DNA of 34,392 nt from JAJPXC01 sp964562375 (GCA_964562375.1 CAZLSW010000031.1:1-34392); one strand, 5' to 3'. Positions 17,535 through 26,312 are shown, counted from the first letter of the stretch. A program made the numbers and translations. The notes: generated from the letters alone by a model not told the origin.

Positions 17535-17568
17535 GCCCCGAGGCTCCCACGAGCCCCGGGGCTTTTTT
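17535..17568 (+). terminator. Intrinsic terminator of the amylase gene
   Basis: Stem GCCCCGAGGCTC (17535-17546), loop CCAC, and GAGCCCCGGGGC (17551-17562), with one mismatch, followed by six T residues. It lies 53 bases after the stop codon. Confidence 0.85.
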
Positions 17569-17577
17569 ATTGAGGAA

Positions 17578-17652
17578 GATAGGCCCCATAAGCCCTATAA
17601 GCCCTATAAGCCCTATAAGCCCCATAGGCCCTATAGGCCCTATAAGCCCCAT
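17578..17652. repeat. Tandem repeat, 9-bp period
   Basis: About eight units of GCCCTATAA with variants GCCCCATAA and GCCCTATAG, between the amylase terminator and the end of ccsA. It is an intergenic microrepeat; the open frame through it (Ile-Ser-Pro repeats) has no other protein features. Confidence 0.75.
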
Positions 17653-17656
17653 CTCC

Positions 17657-19378
17657 TTAAGCATAAGAATGCAACCCCACCATCAAGTAATTCACAGCAA
17701 AATAGCTACCCGCCACCGCCACCAATGCCGCTATCATATAAATATTGTACACGCGCGGGCTTCGCAACGCCGGCACAAGCGACGGATGCAGCGGTACGCA
17801 ATATATCACCAGCGTGATCAGAGCCCAGGTCTCCTTGGGGTCCCAGCCCCAATACCGCCCCCACGACTCGCTCGCCCACACGCTCCCCACAATTATCCCC
17901 AACGCCAGCAACGAAACCGCCATAGGCAACATCCCACGGGATCGCGAGCTCCCCTCAGCCCGCATCAACTCTACAGCAGCCATTATCCCCATCACCAAAA
18001 AGAGCGTATAGCTTATCATGATCACCGATACGTGAAGATTCAGCCACGGGCTATTCAACACCGGCATCAGTTGCCCCACAGCAATCGATGCCCCGCTCAT
18101 CGACCCCACCAGCATAAACAATCCCGCGGCAAGCACACCTATGGCCCTCATCACCCTCTCCCGAGCCACGACAGCCAGCCACAGCGCCACCCATGCCGCC
18201 ACCTCCATCGTCTCAAATCCGTTGGACAGAGGCACATGCCCGCTCAGCCACCACCGTGCCCCAAGCATCGCCGTGGAATATATAAGTAGCAGTACAATTA
18301 TCCCCTCAATAGGATGAAACCCGTGGCGCCATCGCCCCGAAGCATCATCTTCAAGAGGCGCAGGGCCACGGTGCGGCGCGGTTCCACCGCGTCGGCCCCA
18401 AAACAGCCCCGCCAGCCCCAGCGCTATCACCCCAACGGCCAACCAGCGATTCCCCGCCAAGCGCCTGTACCACCGCTCTGCGTCGAGCCGAGCACGCGAC
18501 GGCATCTCCACTCCGCTCTTTCGCTGATATTTCTCAATCTTCCCCAATATCTCGGCCGCGCGAGCCTCATCCCCCCGAATCAGGCACTCATTCACCAGCC
18601 CCAGCGACTTGCGCACAAACAGCCACTCATCCGAGGGCATATCCGGCGGTAATTCCCTCGACACGGGCGAGTACCAATGCCCCTCAATCGGGAAAATTCT
18701 CAACGCCTCGCTCGTGTACATCAGCCTGTTAAACAATGTTTTACCTTCCCCATCCACTTTCATATCCCTCGCCATCACCTCCACCGTTGTCACCCTCTCG
18801 CCCCAATACACCGGCACCCCCCTCAAAGCCTCATCAAAATCCCCGGCCTTGACCACGTAAGCAAGCAACGCCATAACAAACAAGGAGAGCGGGCGCCGTC
18901 CCCTCAGTAGAAAGGAACCCGGGGCGTCCCCGCCCCGGGACAATTCAGGGTCCCCGACCGAGGTCGGTCGGGGCTCCATCCTCCTGCTGACGTATCGTCT
19001 CGCGAAGCCCCAAAGCAACGCCACAACAGCGAGCGCATAGCCCGCAAACACAAGCGTTTCCCCCACAGGATCACGTCGCCATTTCAGCGTAACAACCTCA
19101 GCCTCAGGCGTGTAGGAATGTAGAGTGTAGACAGTGCCGTCTACCTTCGCCGCGTGATTTACCGAAATTGCAACCGTATCGCTTACGAAAGCGACCACAG
19201 CCCGGTAATCGCGCGCGGCCTCGCTCCCCTCGTACGTCGGGGCCTCAAAAGAAATCGGATGCACCTCGATTTCCCCTTCCTGCCCAAACGCCCAGGTGGT
19301 GACCGCCCCAAGGGCGATCACCACTAGCGCAATATGCAACAGGGCCACGTGGGGCCTACGCAATCCTCTAAGTGTCAT
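17657..19378 (-). CDS. ccsA: Cytochrome c assembly protein, ResB-CcsA (CcsBA) fusion
   Basis: System II haem lyase, 573 residues, thought to export haem and ligate it to CXXCH motifs of periplasmic or surface cytochromes. The N-terminal ~140 residues are a short ResB-like part: one membrane segment, a soluble region with SVNHAAKVDGTVYTLHSY, and RRDPVGETLVFAGYALAV. The C-terminal half is CcsA: several membrane helices, His at about 447 (NLHVSVIMISY), the WWD motif WGRYWGWDPKETWALITL (about 505-522) and a terminal GLHSYA, whose His would be the second haem ligand. A palindromic insertion (18907-18992) encodes the Arg/Pro/Gly-rich linker at about residues 129-157. The start shares one base with the stop of the di-haem oxidoreductase. 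Confidence 0.88.
   Translation of the reverse strand: MTLRGLRRPHVALLHIALVVIALGAVTTWAFGQEGEIEVHPISFEAPTYEGSEAARDYRAVVAFVSDTVAISVNHAAKVDGTVYTLHSYTPEAEVVTLKWRRDPVGETLVFAGYALAVVALLWGFARRYVSRRMEPRPTSVGDPELSRGGDAPGSFLLRGRRPLSLFVMALLAYVVKAGDFDEALRGVPVYWGERVTTVEVMARDMKVDGEGKTLFNRLMYTSEALRIFPIEGHWYSPVSRELPPDMPSDEWLFVRKSLGLVNECLIRGDEARAAEILGKIEKYQRKSGVEMPSRARLDAERWYRRLAGNRWLAVGVIALGLAGLFWGRRGGTAPHRGPAPLEDDASGRWRHGFHPIEGIIVLLLIYSTAMLGARWWLSGHVPLSNGFETMEVAAWVALWLAVVARERVMRAIGVLAAGLFMLVGSMSGASIAVGQLMPVLNSPWLNLHVSVIMISYTLFLVMGIMAAVELMRAEGSSRSRGMLPMAVSLLALGIIVGSVWASESWGRYWGWDPKETWALITLVIYCVPLHPSLVPALRSPRVYNIYMIAALVAVAGSYFAVNYLMVGLHSYA
18907..18992. repeat. Composite palindromic insertion (families B and C) inside ccsA
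   Basis: Two palindromes lie side by side. Family B: CCCCGACCGA (18952-18961), GG, TCGGTCGGGG (18964-18973), with the leader CAGCAGGAGGATGGAG on the minus strand. Family C: CCCGGGGCG (18918-18926), TCCC, CGCCCCGGG (18931-18939), preceded by GTAGAAAGGAA on the plus strand. Read in the ccsA frame they encode a soluble linker between membrane segments and do not break the frame. Confidence 0.8.
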
Positions 19379-20955
19379 CAGATTGCGTCGATAAATTTAA
19401 CAATGGCGTCGCGGTCGGCCTTCGACAGCTCGCGGAAATTCTCCACGCTCTTGCGGGCGTCGCTCGTCGCCGAGCCGTGCCACATGATCGCCTCGATCAC
19501 GTTGCGCGCGCGGCAGTCGTGCAGGCGGTCGCTATGCCCGGCGCAGATCTGCGAAAGTCCGCGTCCCCAAAGCGGGGTGGTGCGGCACCAACCCGTGCGG
19601 ATATCGTTTTTCATCTCCAAGCGGTGCTGCACAAGGTCGGTGTAGGGCCAAATCTTCTGATGGGGGTAGCGCGGCAGGCGCGAGTCGCCGTCGGAGAAGA
19701 AGCCGTTGGGGTCGGTGAACACGTCGTCGCCCGTTGTCCACGAGGGACGGTGGCACGTTGCGCAGCCAATCTCGGTGAACAGAGTCTTGCCGCGTTGAAC
19801 GTCCTCGTTGTCGAGGTCGCGAGCCGCCGGTACGGCCAACCCACGGTGCCACACCATGAAATCAACGTAATCCTCGTCGGTCATCTCGGCAGGCAACTCC
19901 TTGTTCATCAGATAATTGTATATATCGGTAGCGGGGTCGCCCGTGATGTTCCAATCGGGGAAATAGGAGTAGAATTTAGCCTGCACCTCCGGGTCGGCGG
20001 CGGCCGTCTGCGCATACACCTCGGTCATGTAGTGGTAGCGACGGTCGGAGCGCGTAACGTTGGTGATGTTCCAGATGGCGTTGGCACCGGCCGCGTCCTG
20101 AAGCGGTCCACGGGTCAAGGCGTAGGTGAAACGCAGGGGATGGCCAGTGTTGCTGTAGGTTTTCACCCACTCTCCCCCGGCGAAAATCGACGGGTTGATG
20201 CATGCGCCATACTGCTCCTCGAGTGCGTATTGTGCTTTGAGGTCGGCGTCGTCGATGGCGTCAAGCAGGCCCGTACCGTAGATGCCGATGGTCGACTCAA
20301 GCCTTACCACAACGTTCTCGTAGGGCACGTCCACGCCGTTGATCTGCAGCGGCACGTAGTAGGCCTCCTTGGGAATCTTCACCTCCGGGTAAATCAGCGA
20401 GTAGCTCTCGCCATCGGGGAACGTGTTGCCCCACTCATCGGTGTACGGGAGCCACGAGATGGTAATCTGCTCCTCGTCGATCGGGGCCTTGAACGGAGCC
20501 ACAGCCTTGGTTTGGGGCATTCCCGTAAGGGTGGAGATGTAGGTATCGTTTTGGTCGGTCACCACCAGCAGGTAGCCATTGCCCCAATCGCCGGCGCGGT
20601 AACGTTCCATGCGCTTGCCGTGACCGTAACCGGGGTGGCAAGCGATGCACGACGAGCGTATGTACAGCGGCCCGAGGCCGTTGAACGGCTTGGTCGACAG
20701 GTTGTAGGTGCGCTCAAAGAACATTTCGCCGTATTTGAAACGGTCAACCAAGCCCATCTCTTCCACCGCCGGGGTGGGATCCTCGTAGGCCGAAGCCGAC
20801 GCGTTGAACGTGGTGCCAAGTTTGCCGCCCGTGTACCACTCCTCGCTCAGCTCATCCTCATCAATGCTGGGAGTATCGTTTTTGGGGTCGCTATCCGAGC
20901 ACGAGGCCAAGAACCACGAAAATAGGATGCCCAAAAATATCTTAGATTTCATCAT
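19378..20955 (-). CDS. Di-haem oxidoreductase lipoprotein (DHOR, DUF1111)
   Basis: A 525-residue c-type cytochrome of the putative di-haem oxidoreductase/peroxidase-like family. It has a lipoprotein signal (LFSWFLASCSDSD) and two haem-binding motifs, CIACH (Cys103-His107) and CATCH (about residues 395-399), spaced as in the family. The C-terminus has LWGRGLSQICAGHSDRLHDCRARNVIEAIMWHG, another family hallmark. It should be covalently loaded with haem by the CcsA-type protein whose start codon overlaps its stop. It follows the imelysin gene by 58 bases. The pairing with imelysin is typical in Bacteroidetes and suggests a role in iron handling or redox at the surface. The substrate is unknown. 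Confidence 0.88.
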   Translation of the reverse strand: MMKSKIFLGILFSWFLASCSDSDPKNDTPSIDEDELSEEWYTGGKLGTTFNASASAYEDPTPAVEEMGLVDRFKYGEMFFERTYNLSTKPFNGLGPLYIRSSCIACHPGYGHGKRMERYRAGDWGNGYLLVVTDQNDTYISTLTGMPQTKAVAPFKAPIDEEQITISWLPYTDEWGNTFPDGESYSLIYPEVKIPKEAYYVPLQINGVDVPYENVVVRLESTIGIYGTGLLDAIDDADLKAQYALEEQYGACINPSIFAGGEWVKTYSNTGHPLRFTYALTRGPLQDAAGANAIWNITNVTRSDRRYHYMTEVYAQTAAADPEVQAKFYSYFPDWNITGDPATDIYNYLMNKELPAEMTDEDYVDFMVWHRGLAVPAARDLDNEDVQRGKTLFTEIGCATCHRPSWTTGDDVFTDPNGFFSDGDSRLPRYPHQKIWPYTDLVQHRLEMKNDIRTGWCRTTPLWGRGLSQICAGHSDRLHDCRARNVIEAIMWHGSATSDARKSVENFRELSKADRDAIVKFIDAI

Positions 20956-21013
20956 ATTTGTATTAATCGGAAATTACGGGACTCCTGAAATTCCCGAAAT
21001 TTCTCCTTTTATT

Positions 21014-22186
21014 TTATTTTGCTAAGGCCTGTTTAACCTCGGTAAGCACATCAACGAGCGAGGAGCACGCCTCCATGGCGTCGCTGGCCGATGAGTCGCG
21101 ATAGTTCAACACGAAGGGAGCTGCCATCTGCGAGATTTTAAGCATCGCCGTGTTGATGGCGGTGACGCAGCGCGAGTCGAGGGCGCTGTCCTTGGATTTC
21201 ATGTAGGCGTGGAGCGACAGCGACTCGTTGCGCTTGCCTTCTATGCCACCCATATAGGCGTTGTAGATCGACACCATGTTGTCGTAGAAGTCGGTGATCG
21301 ATTTGTAGGAATAGGGCGACTCGATGTAGTTGACGTCCTCGCCGGTGTGGGGTTTGCCGATCTTCTGCAGACCCACCTCGTCGGCGATGTCGATACACCC
21401 GTCGATTATACCCTGCATGGCGTCGGTCCACGAGCGATACGACGAACCTGCCTGACCAGCGTTGAGCATGTTTTCGCTGTAGCTCAAACCGCTACCGCTC
21501 ACGGTGCAAGGCCACTCAAGATCCTCTATCTTCTGGGCGCGCTCATCGGCCACGTTGTCGGCGCCGGCCCAGGAAACCTCGAGCTGGTAGCACTTGTTGC
21601 GCAGGTCGCCAGCAACGGCGATAGCGTAGGTAAGCTCATTGGCGGGTATCGACGATACCGATTTGGGTTGTCCGGCCGAGAAAATGATATACTCAATGCC
21701 ATGGAAACCAAGCAGTTCCGGACCAAGCTTGTTGCCAGCCCACTCGTCGGCGTCGTCAGCTTCCATAGCGGCGATGTGGGAGGCATTGGACAGCTCCGAT
21801 TTCAGTCCGTCTACATCAAGGGGCCAAGTGTCGATATGGGGGTCGATACCGAAATCGTTGGCCGGACCAAACAGGAATGCCTCGCTCTTTTCCCACCACG
21901 CGCGGGCCTCGAGGAATACCTCACAAGCCGCCTTAACGTTGGCATCGGTGGGGTTGGCTTTCACCTTCTTCAGGGCCTCCACAAGTTCCTCGGCATTGTC
22001 GGCCAGGTTGCTATAGGTGGTGATTACAGTGGAATTGAGATACTGCGTAGCGATGGCCTTCATCGTCGCGTCCTTGTCGCTGGCGGTGCCGGGCTCGTCG
22101 CTCGAGCTGTCGCTATCCGAGCACGCCGTTAGAGCCATCACGGCCACCGCCGCCATAAGAGAATACTTCAATTTTTTCATATACAT
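21014..22186 (-). CDS. Imelysin-family lipoprotein
   Basis: A 390-residue lipoprotein (MAAVAVMALTACSDSDSSSD, lipobox LTAC) of the imelysin/peptidase M75 family, in which members such as EfeO and IrpA are tied to iron uptake; peptidase activity is doubtful for most. The family motif GFHGIEYIIF (about 160-169, the GxHxxE signature) and LEARAWWEKSEAFLFGPANDFGIDPHIDTWPLD (about 90-122) are clear. The start could also be six bases further in (22180, MKKLKYS). It is followed 58 bases later by the di-haem oxidoreductase and is separated from the upstream porin-like gene by a terminator, so it likely begins its own transcript. Confidence 0.92.
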   Translation of the reverse strand: MYMKKLKYSLMAAVAVMALTACSDSDSSSDEPGTASDKDATMKAIATQYLNSTVITTYSNLADNAEELVEALKKVKANPTDANVKAACEVFLEARAWWEKSEAFLFGPANDFGIDPHIDTWPLDVDGLKSELSNASHIAAMEADDADEWAGNKLGPELLGFHGIEYIIFSAGQPKSVSSIPANELTYAIAVAGDLRNKCYQLEVSWAGADNVADERAQKIEDLEWPCTVSGSGLSYSENMLNAGQAGSSYRSWTDAMQGIIDGCIDIADEVGLQKIGKPHTGEDVNYIESPYSYKSITDFYDNMVSIYNAYMGGIEGKRNESLSLHAYMKSKDSALDSRCVTAINTAMLKISQMAAPFVLNYRDSSASDAMEACSSLVDVLTEVKQALAK

Positions 22187-22290
22187 TGTTTTTTTAGTTA
22201 TTATTTCTAAAGCCTTAAAGCCTTAAATCTTTAAAGGAGGAAAGGAGAAAATGATAAAAGAATCGAAGGATCAACGGAGCTATCTAAAAG

Positions 22291-22305
22291 CCCCCGTTTC
22301 GGGGG
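22291..22305 (-). terminator. Intrinsic terminator after the porin-like gene
   Basis: On the minus strand CCCCCG, AAA, CGGGGG forms a tight hairpin followed directly by CTTTTAG. It lies 15 bases after the porin-like stop codon, and it separates that gene from imelysin. Confidence 0.75.
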
Positions 22306-22319
22306 GTTGGGGGCCGGTT

Positions 22320-23666
22320 TTACAAAAATTTCGCACAATAGGCCACTCCAAGCGATATCGAGGGCTCGTTGTTGTAGGCCGATTTGAGAAACCGCTCCGA
22401 AAACTCGGCCTTCACCACAATCTGCGGCATGGGCATGTAGTTGAATCCCACCGCGATACGTTGCCGGTTGGTCCAGTCGTATTTCGGTGCGTCATCCACC
22501 GGGATGTAGGCGTCGTAATACTCGTAACGCCCAAACAGATAGAGATTTTGCTTCAACTCGGGTGCCCACCAACGCAGCAAGTCGTAACCCGCCTCAAGGG
22601 CGCAGGCCGTAGCCGCCTTTCCCACGTGGGTACGCTTGTAAGGAGTTGATTTGGAGAGATTTCGATTATACTCCGAAATCTGCTCGGCGTCGCCAAGGTG
22701 GCCATAATCGGCGTTTCCTCTCACGATCCAACCGTGGCCTTTGTAACGGAAGTCAAACGAGCCGATAAACAACCGTCCCTTCACGCCCTTGTACTTGCCT
22801 TCGTCGGCCATCATCGTGTTGTTGAACGTATGTCCATAATATCCGCTCAGGCTGAGGGTCAAGCCTTTAACCGAGTAATTGTCGATTCGGAAGGCTCCTG
22901 CGTAATTATTGGCCGGGGTAAACTCAAAGGGGCTACTTGAGCCGTTCTTCACCCATTCGTCCTTGGAGAAAAAGCAGGAGTTGAGAGCCGGCAGGAACAT
23001 CACCTCGTAGCGCCAGTCGCCAGCGCGTCCCCAAAGCTCGATGCCCGTTTCGTGCCATGCGCACGGCATGATTTGGCTCTCCCCCTCGGGTCGATATACG
23101 GTGAAAAACTCGGTGGGCAGGTGATGGGCATTGGTGGCTCCCACAGGCACTACCTGCTCGCCTACCCTCACGTTAAGCCATTTCTTAAACGATTTCTGCA
23201 ACCAGAATTGCTCCAAGGCGACCTCGCCGCCGCGCTCGATCTCGCTCTCGTATTCGCCTACCTCCTCTTGCTCGAGCTCGACGGCCGATTCTGTGCCTCC
23301 GTGCTCAAATTCGATTTCCGAGCCGAACGACCAGCCCTTGCCGAAGTCGTAGCCGATCATAATCACCACGTGGGGCAGGTCGAAACGACCGTGGCTTTTA
23401 GCGTCCTTGTAATCGGCCGCATGAGAGTAGCGGTTGACGTTGTCGCTGTAGAAATTGCGGGTGAAAGCGGCCTCGCCGTAACCGCCAAAACTCAGGCGCG
23501 ACAAGGCGTCGAGCAGCTTAGTCGCCTTCTCGCCGTTGATAGTCGCTGTCTCTACGGCACGAGCCTCAGCGCTGCGTGTCATTATCGAGTCAACCGTCTC
23601 AGCATTAGCGGTTAACGACATCACTGCGGCCACCGTCACGCTCATTAAATTCTTACCTATTGTCAT
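22320..23666 (-). CDS. Porin-like outer-membrane beta-barrel protein
   Basis: About 448 residues with start MTIGKNLMSVTVAAVMSLTANAETVDS, which has a clear signal peptide ending ANA. A longer frame from 23747 would include the putative promoter at 23690-23719, so I rejected it. The mature sequence alternates aromatic and charged residues (LSFGGYGEAAFTRNFYSDNVNRY, VVIMIGYDFGKGWSFGSEIEFEHGG) and ends in a C-terminal aromatic strand (GVAYCAKFL). This resembles phosphate-selective porins O/P and similar Bacteroidetes barrels. It has an extended acidic loop (ELEQEEVGEYESEIERGGE). It lies upstream of imelysin in the same direction and may deliver a substrate for that system, though the substrate is unknown. 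Confidence 0.8.
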   Translation of the reverse strand: MTIGKNLMSVTVAAVMSLTANAETVDSIMTRSAEARAVETATINGEKATKLLDALSRLSFGGYGEAAFTRNFYSDNVNRYSHAADYKDAKSHGRFDLPHVVIMIGYDFGKGWSFGSEIEFEHGGTESAVELEQEEVGEYESEIERGGEVALEQFWLQKSFKKWLNVRVGEQVVPVGATNAHHLPTEFFTVYRPEGESQIMPCAWHETGIELWGRAGDWRYEVMFLPALNSCFFSKDEWVKNGSSSPFEFTPANNYAGAFRIDNYSVKGLTLSLSGYYGHTFNNTMMADEGKYKGVKGRLFIGSFDFRYKGHGWIVRGNADYGHLGDAEQISEYNRNLSKSTPYKRTHVGKAATACALEAGYDLLRWWAPELKQNLYLFGRYEYYDAYIPVDDAPKYDWTNRQRIAVGFNYMPMPQIVVKAEFSERFLKSAYNNEPSISLGVAYCAKFL

Positions 23667-23689
23667 ATCAATTTTACTTTTTCCACCCG

Positions 23690-23719
23690 CGAATTTACTC
23701 CATCCCTCATTCTCCCAAA
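23690..23719 (-). promoter_or_regulatory. Putative promoter of the porin-like gene
   Basis: On the minus strand TTTG (23719-23716), 18 bases, then TAAATTCG (23697-23690), close to the TTTG / TAnnTTTG pattern. The start codon at 23666 would then follow a leader of about 18 bases. Confidence 0.5.
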
Positions 23720-23848
23720 ATACCCAAAATTTAGCATAAATTACCACAATTTTAACAAAATCCCGTTAACCCAATTTCCTAAATCATTGATTTCCACCCT
23801 ATTAAAATTACCCATTTTTAGGTATAATGCTCGCCCGTGCCCTCCATT

Positions 23849-24063
23849 ATCAAGCCACCGTGCCCCGCGGTTAGAAAGGATGCCGGGCCGTGTCGGCCCG
23901 GCAGTATCATCAAGCCACCGTGCCCCGCGGTTAGAAAGGAAGCCGGGCCGTGTCGGCCCGGCAGTATCATCAAGTCACCGTGCCCCGCGGTCAGAAAGGA
24001 CGCCGGGCCGTGTCGGCCCGGCAGTATCATCAAGCCACCGTGCCCCGCGGTTTGCCGCGGTGG
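23849..24063. repeat. 60-bp tandem array of palindromic elements (families A and C)
   Basis: Three full 60-bp units start at 23849, 23909 and 23969. Each has ATCAAGCCACCGTGCCCCG and CGGT, a joint AGAAAGGA, and a hairpin with arms GCCGGGCCG and CGGCCCGGC and loop TGT (first at 23882-23902). The array ends in a complete family A palindrome at 24035-24063 (CCACCGTGCCCCGCGG, TTTG, CCGCGGTGG). Units differ by only a few substitutions, including C to T at 23975. There are no unique spacers, so it is not a CRISPR array. Confidence 0.9.
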
Positions 24064-24115
24064 CCCCCACAATAAAGCGACCACCCTTAACGTTATTTAA
24101 TAAAACATGCCACAC

Positions 24116-25552
24116 ATGAATATTACCTTCATAATACCACCCCAACTCGATTCCCTCAAGCCCGCCGAGCGCACCGCCGGCTGCACCCGTATGGTGTACC
24201 AGGCTCCCAACATCTACGAGCTGCAGGTGGTAGCCGTCCTCGAAGAGGCTGGCTACAAGGTCAACTATATCGATTTCGTATACTCCCAAAAAAAGTTGCC
24301 GCAACTGCTTGATTTCCTGCGAAGTGACAACTCCGACATATACTTTATCTGGACCGTCAACCTCTCGATCGAAAACGACCTCGAGTGCATACGCCACATC
24401 CTCGCCGAGCGTCCCCAGGCCAAGGTCGTGCTTCTCGGCCCTGGCCCCACCTACTTCACCGCCAAATGCCTCCCCTCCGACCGCGTGATGATCGTGCGTG
24501 GCGAGCCGGAGGCAACCACCCTCGAGCTGGTAAAGACACTGGAGAGCAACGGCGACCTCAGCCAAGTAAAGGGCCTCAGCTACAAGGTTGACGGCAAGAT
24601 GGTTAACAACCCAAGCCGAGAGCCGATGGCCGACATCAACACACTACCCTTCCCAGCGCGCCATCACATCGCTCACCAGGTGTACCACAACCCCAAACTG
24701 AAGTTGACCCCCTACACCACCATGGTGACCTCGCGCAACTGCCCCTACCGCTGCATCTACTGCGTGCCCTCGTCCCTCACGTTCGCTCGCGAGATTGAGT
24801 ACCGCAAGGACCATGGCCGCAAGCCGCCCATCACCAAGCGCTCGGTTGAAAAGGTTGCCGAGGAGATTGATCTCCTTGCCTCCCAAGGAGTTAAGGCTAT
24901 TGGCTTCATGGACGACAATTTCATTTGGAATCTCGAGCGCACCCAAGCCATCGGCGAGGCCCTCAAGCGACACGGCATCGTATGGGGTTGCCAAGCACGC
25001 TGCGACGCAATTACCGACGACGTGGCTCGCGTCTTGGCCGACACCGGGTGCCAATACGTCGACCTCGGGGTGGAATCCTTTGACGACGAGATACTTAAGT
25101 ACATCAAAAAACAGGAAACAAAGGAACAGATTTACGCGGCAATCGCCCACTTGAAACGCCACCGCGTGCCCGTGAAATTGAATGTGCTAATCGGCTGTGC
25201 ACCAATGGAGTCGCGCGAAACTGTCCTCAACACCCTCCGCGAGGCCAAGAAACTGAAGGTCGACCAAGTGATGTTCAACATCGTTTCCCCTTTCCCGGGT
25301 ACCGAGTACTACAAGCTGTGCAAGGAGAACGGCTGGCTCGCTACGCCCGATTACGTGCCCACCGACGTGCAACGCGAGTCGATCCTCAAGCTGCCCAACC
25401 TCAGCGCCGAGGAGATGGAGCGCCTGCTGTTCCGCAACAACCTCAGCTTCTTCTTGCGCCCAAGCTTCGTTTTCTCGCAAATCAGAAAATTCCGCTCGGT
25501 CGGTGAATTTTTCTACGCCTTGAAATCACTGAAAATCAAGCTATTCGGTTGA
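24116..25552 (+). CDS. B12-binding-domain radical SAM protein
   Basis: About 478 residues. An N-terminal cobalamin-binding-type domain (about 1-140, MNITFIIPPQLDSL to LGPGPTYF) precedes a radical SAM core with the [4Fe-4S] motif CPYRCIYC (about 209-216) and the SAM-binding motif GFMDDNFIWN (about 263-272). The C-terminal ~60 residues are helical. The canonical DxHxxG cobalamin motif is not evident. This architecture is used for methylations and other radical chemistry, but the substrate is unknown. An ATG 9 bases earlier (24107, MPHMNITF) is also possible. The next gene, a GT2, starts one base after the stop, so the two are co-expressed and may act on the same glycan or lipid. Confidence 0.85.
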   Translation: MNITFIIPPQLDSLKPAERTAGCTRMVYQAPNIYELQVVAVLEEAGYKVNYIDFVYSQKKLPQLLDFLRSDNSDIYFIWTVNLSIENDLECIRHILAERPQAKVVLLGPGPTYFTAKCLPSDRVMIVRGEPEATTLELVKTLESNGDLSQVKGLSYKVDGKMVNNPSREPMADINTLPFPARHHIAHQVYHNPKLKLTPYTTMVTSRNCPYRCIYCVPSSLTFAREIEYRKDHGRKPPITKRSVEKVAEEIDLLASQGVKAIGFMDDNFIWNLERTQAIGEALKRHGIVWGCQARCDAITDDVARVLADTGCQYVDLGVESFDDEILKYIKKQETKEQIYAAIAHLKRHRVPVKLNVLIGCAPMESRETVLNTLREAKKLKVDQVMFNIVSPFPGTEYYKLCKENGWLATPDYVPTDVQRESILKLPNLSAEEMERLLFRNNLSFFLRPSFVFSQIRKFRSVGEFFYALKSLKIKLFG

Positions 25553-25553
25553 T

Positions 25554-26312
25554 ATGAAGCTACAGTTGTCAATCGTTGTCCTCAATCACAACGAGGGTGC
25601 GGTGACGGGCCAGTGCCTCAAGGCGTTAGCCCCTCTGGTCGACGATGGCACAGCCGAGGTGATTGTCGTCGACAACGGTTCGGCCAACAACGAAGGGCAC
25701 ATCCTCGCCGAGCAATTCCCCTGGGTTACAATGATTTACAACGCCGAGAACCGAGGCGTGGCCCCTGCCCGCAACCAAGGCCTCGCCATCGCCCGCGGCA
25801 CCTACGCCCTCATTCTCGACAACGACACCCTACCCACCCCGGAGGCCATTCTAGCAGTCCTTGCCCATCTCCAAAGCAACCCATCGGTGGGAGTTGCCGC
25901 ATGTCTCCTGGCCGACGCTCACGGCACGCTACACAACTGCCGCCAATACCCTGGCATCAAGCAGAAAATCAGCAACTTGCTCCACCCCGATCGCAAGGAA
26001 TTCAATCCCGAGGGGAAAGCCCTGCTAAATGCCCCCGAGGATTTCGACTACCTGATGGGAGCTTTCCAGATGTTCCCCATGGAGCTTTTCCGCCAGCTTG
26101 GCCCCTTGGACGAGAGCATCTTCTACGGGCCCGAGGATTGCGACTGGTGCCTAAAAGTAATGGCGGCTGGCAAGCGCGTCGTATGCCTTACCAGCCACCA
26201 AATCGTTCACTTTTGGCAGCGTTCCACCAACCGTCGACTATTCTCGCGCCTCAGCTGGCTTCACGCCAAAGGTCTTCTCCACTTCTACCGCACCCACCAC
26301 CGCTACCTCTAA
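25554..26312 (+). CDS. Family 2 glycosyltransferase (rhamnosyltransferase-like)
   Basis: 252 residues. The GT-A nucleotide-sugar fold is seen in LSIVVLNHNEGAVTGQCLKAL, IVVDNGSANN and MIYNAENRGVAPARNQGLAIARG, with the metal-binding DND in LILDNDTLP and the acceptor-side motif LFRQLGPLDESIFYGPEDCDWCLKV. The pattern resembles WbbL/RfbF-like rhamnosyltransferases. No transmembrane segment is seen. The start follows the radical SAM stop by one base, suggesting a two-gene operon. The donor and acceptor are not predictable. Its stop overlaps the convergent GHL10-like gene by four bases. Confidence 0.88.
   Translation: MKLQLSIVVLNHNEGAVTGQCLKALAPLVDDGTAEVIVVDNGSANNEGHILAEQFPWVTMIYNAENRGVAPARNQGLAIARGTYALILDNDTLPTPEAILAVLAHLQSNPSVGVAACLLADAHGTLHNCRQYPGIKQKISNLLHPDRKEFNPEGKALLNAPEDFDYLMGAFQMFPMELFRQLGPLDESIFYGPEDCDWCLKVMAAGKRVVCLTSHQIVHFWQRSTNRRLFSRLSWLHAKGLLHFYRTHHRYL

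Larger units (their letters stand above)
23667..24106. other. Intergenic region carrying a palindromic array
   Basis: Between the divergent porin-like and radical SAM genes. 23667-23846 is AT-rich and holds the porin promoter. 23849-24063 is the 60-bp tandem array. The last 40 bases before the radical SAM gene show nothing I can name. The open frames through the array are artefacts of the GC-rich repeats. Confidence 0.7.

Noticed and set aside
17570..18289. A 239-codon plus-strand frame
   Set aside because: It translates the 9-bp repeat and then runs antisense to ccsA, whose WWD motif and membrane helices are clear.
23849..24063. A CRISPR array
   Set aside because: The units are 60-bp tandem copies with near-identical content throughout; there are no unique spacers, no leader and no cas genes.
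23787..24119. Open frames on both strands across the 60-bp array
   Set aside because: They come from the GC-rich repeat, which has few stop codons; the peptides are only the translated repeat, in more than one frame.
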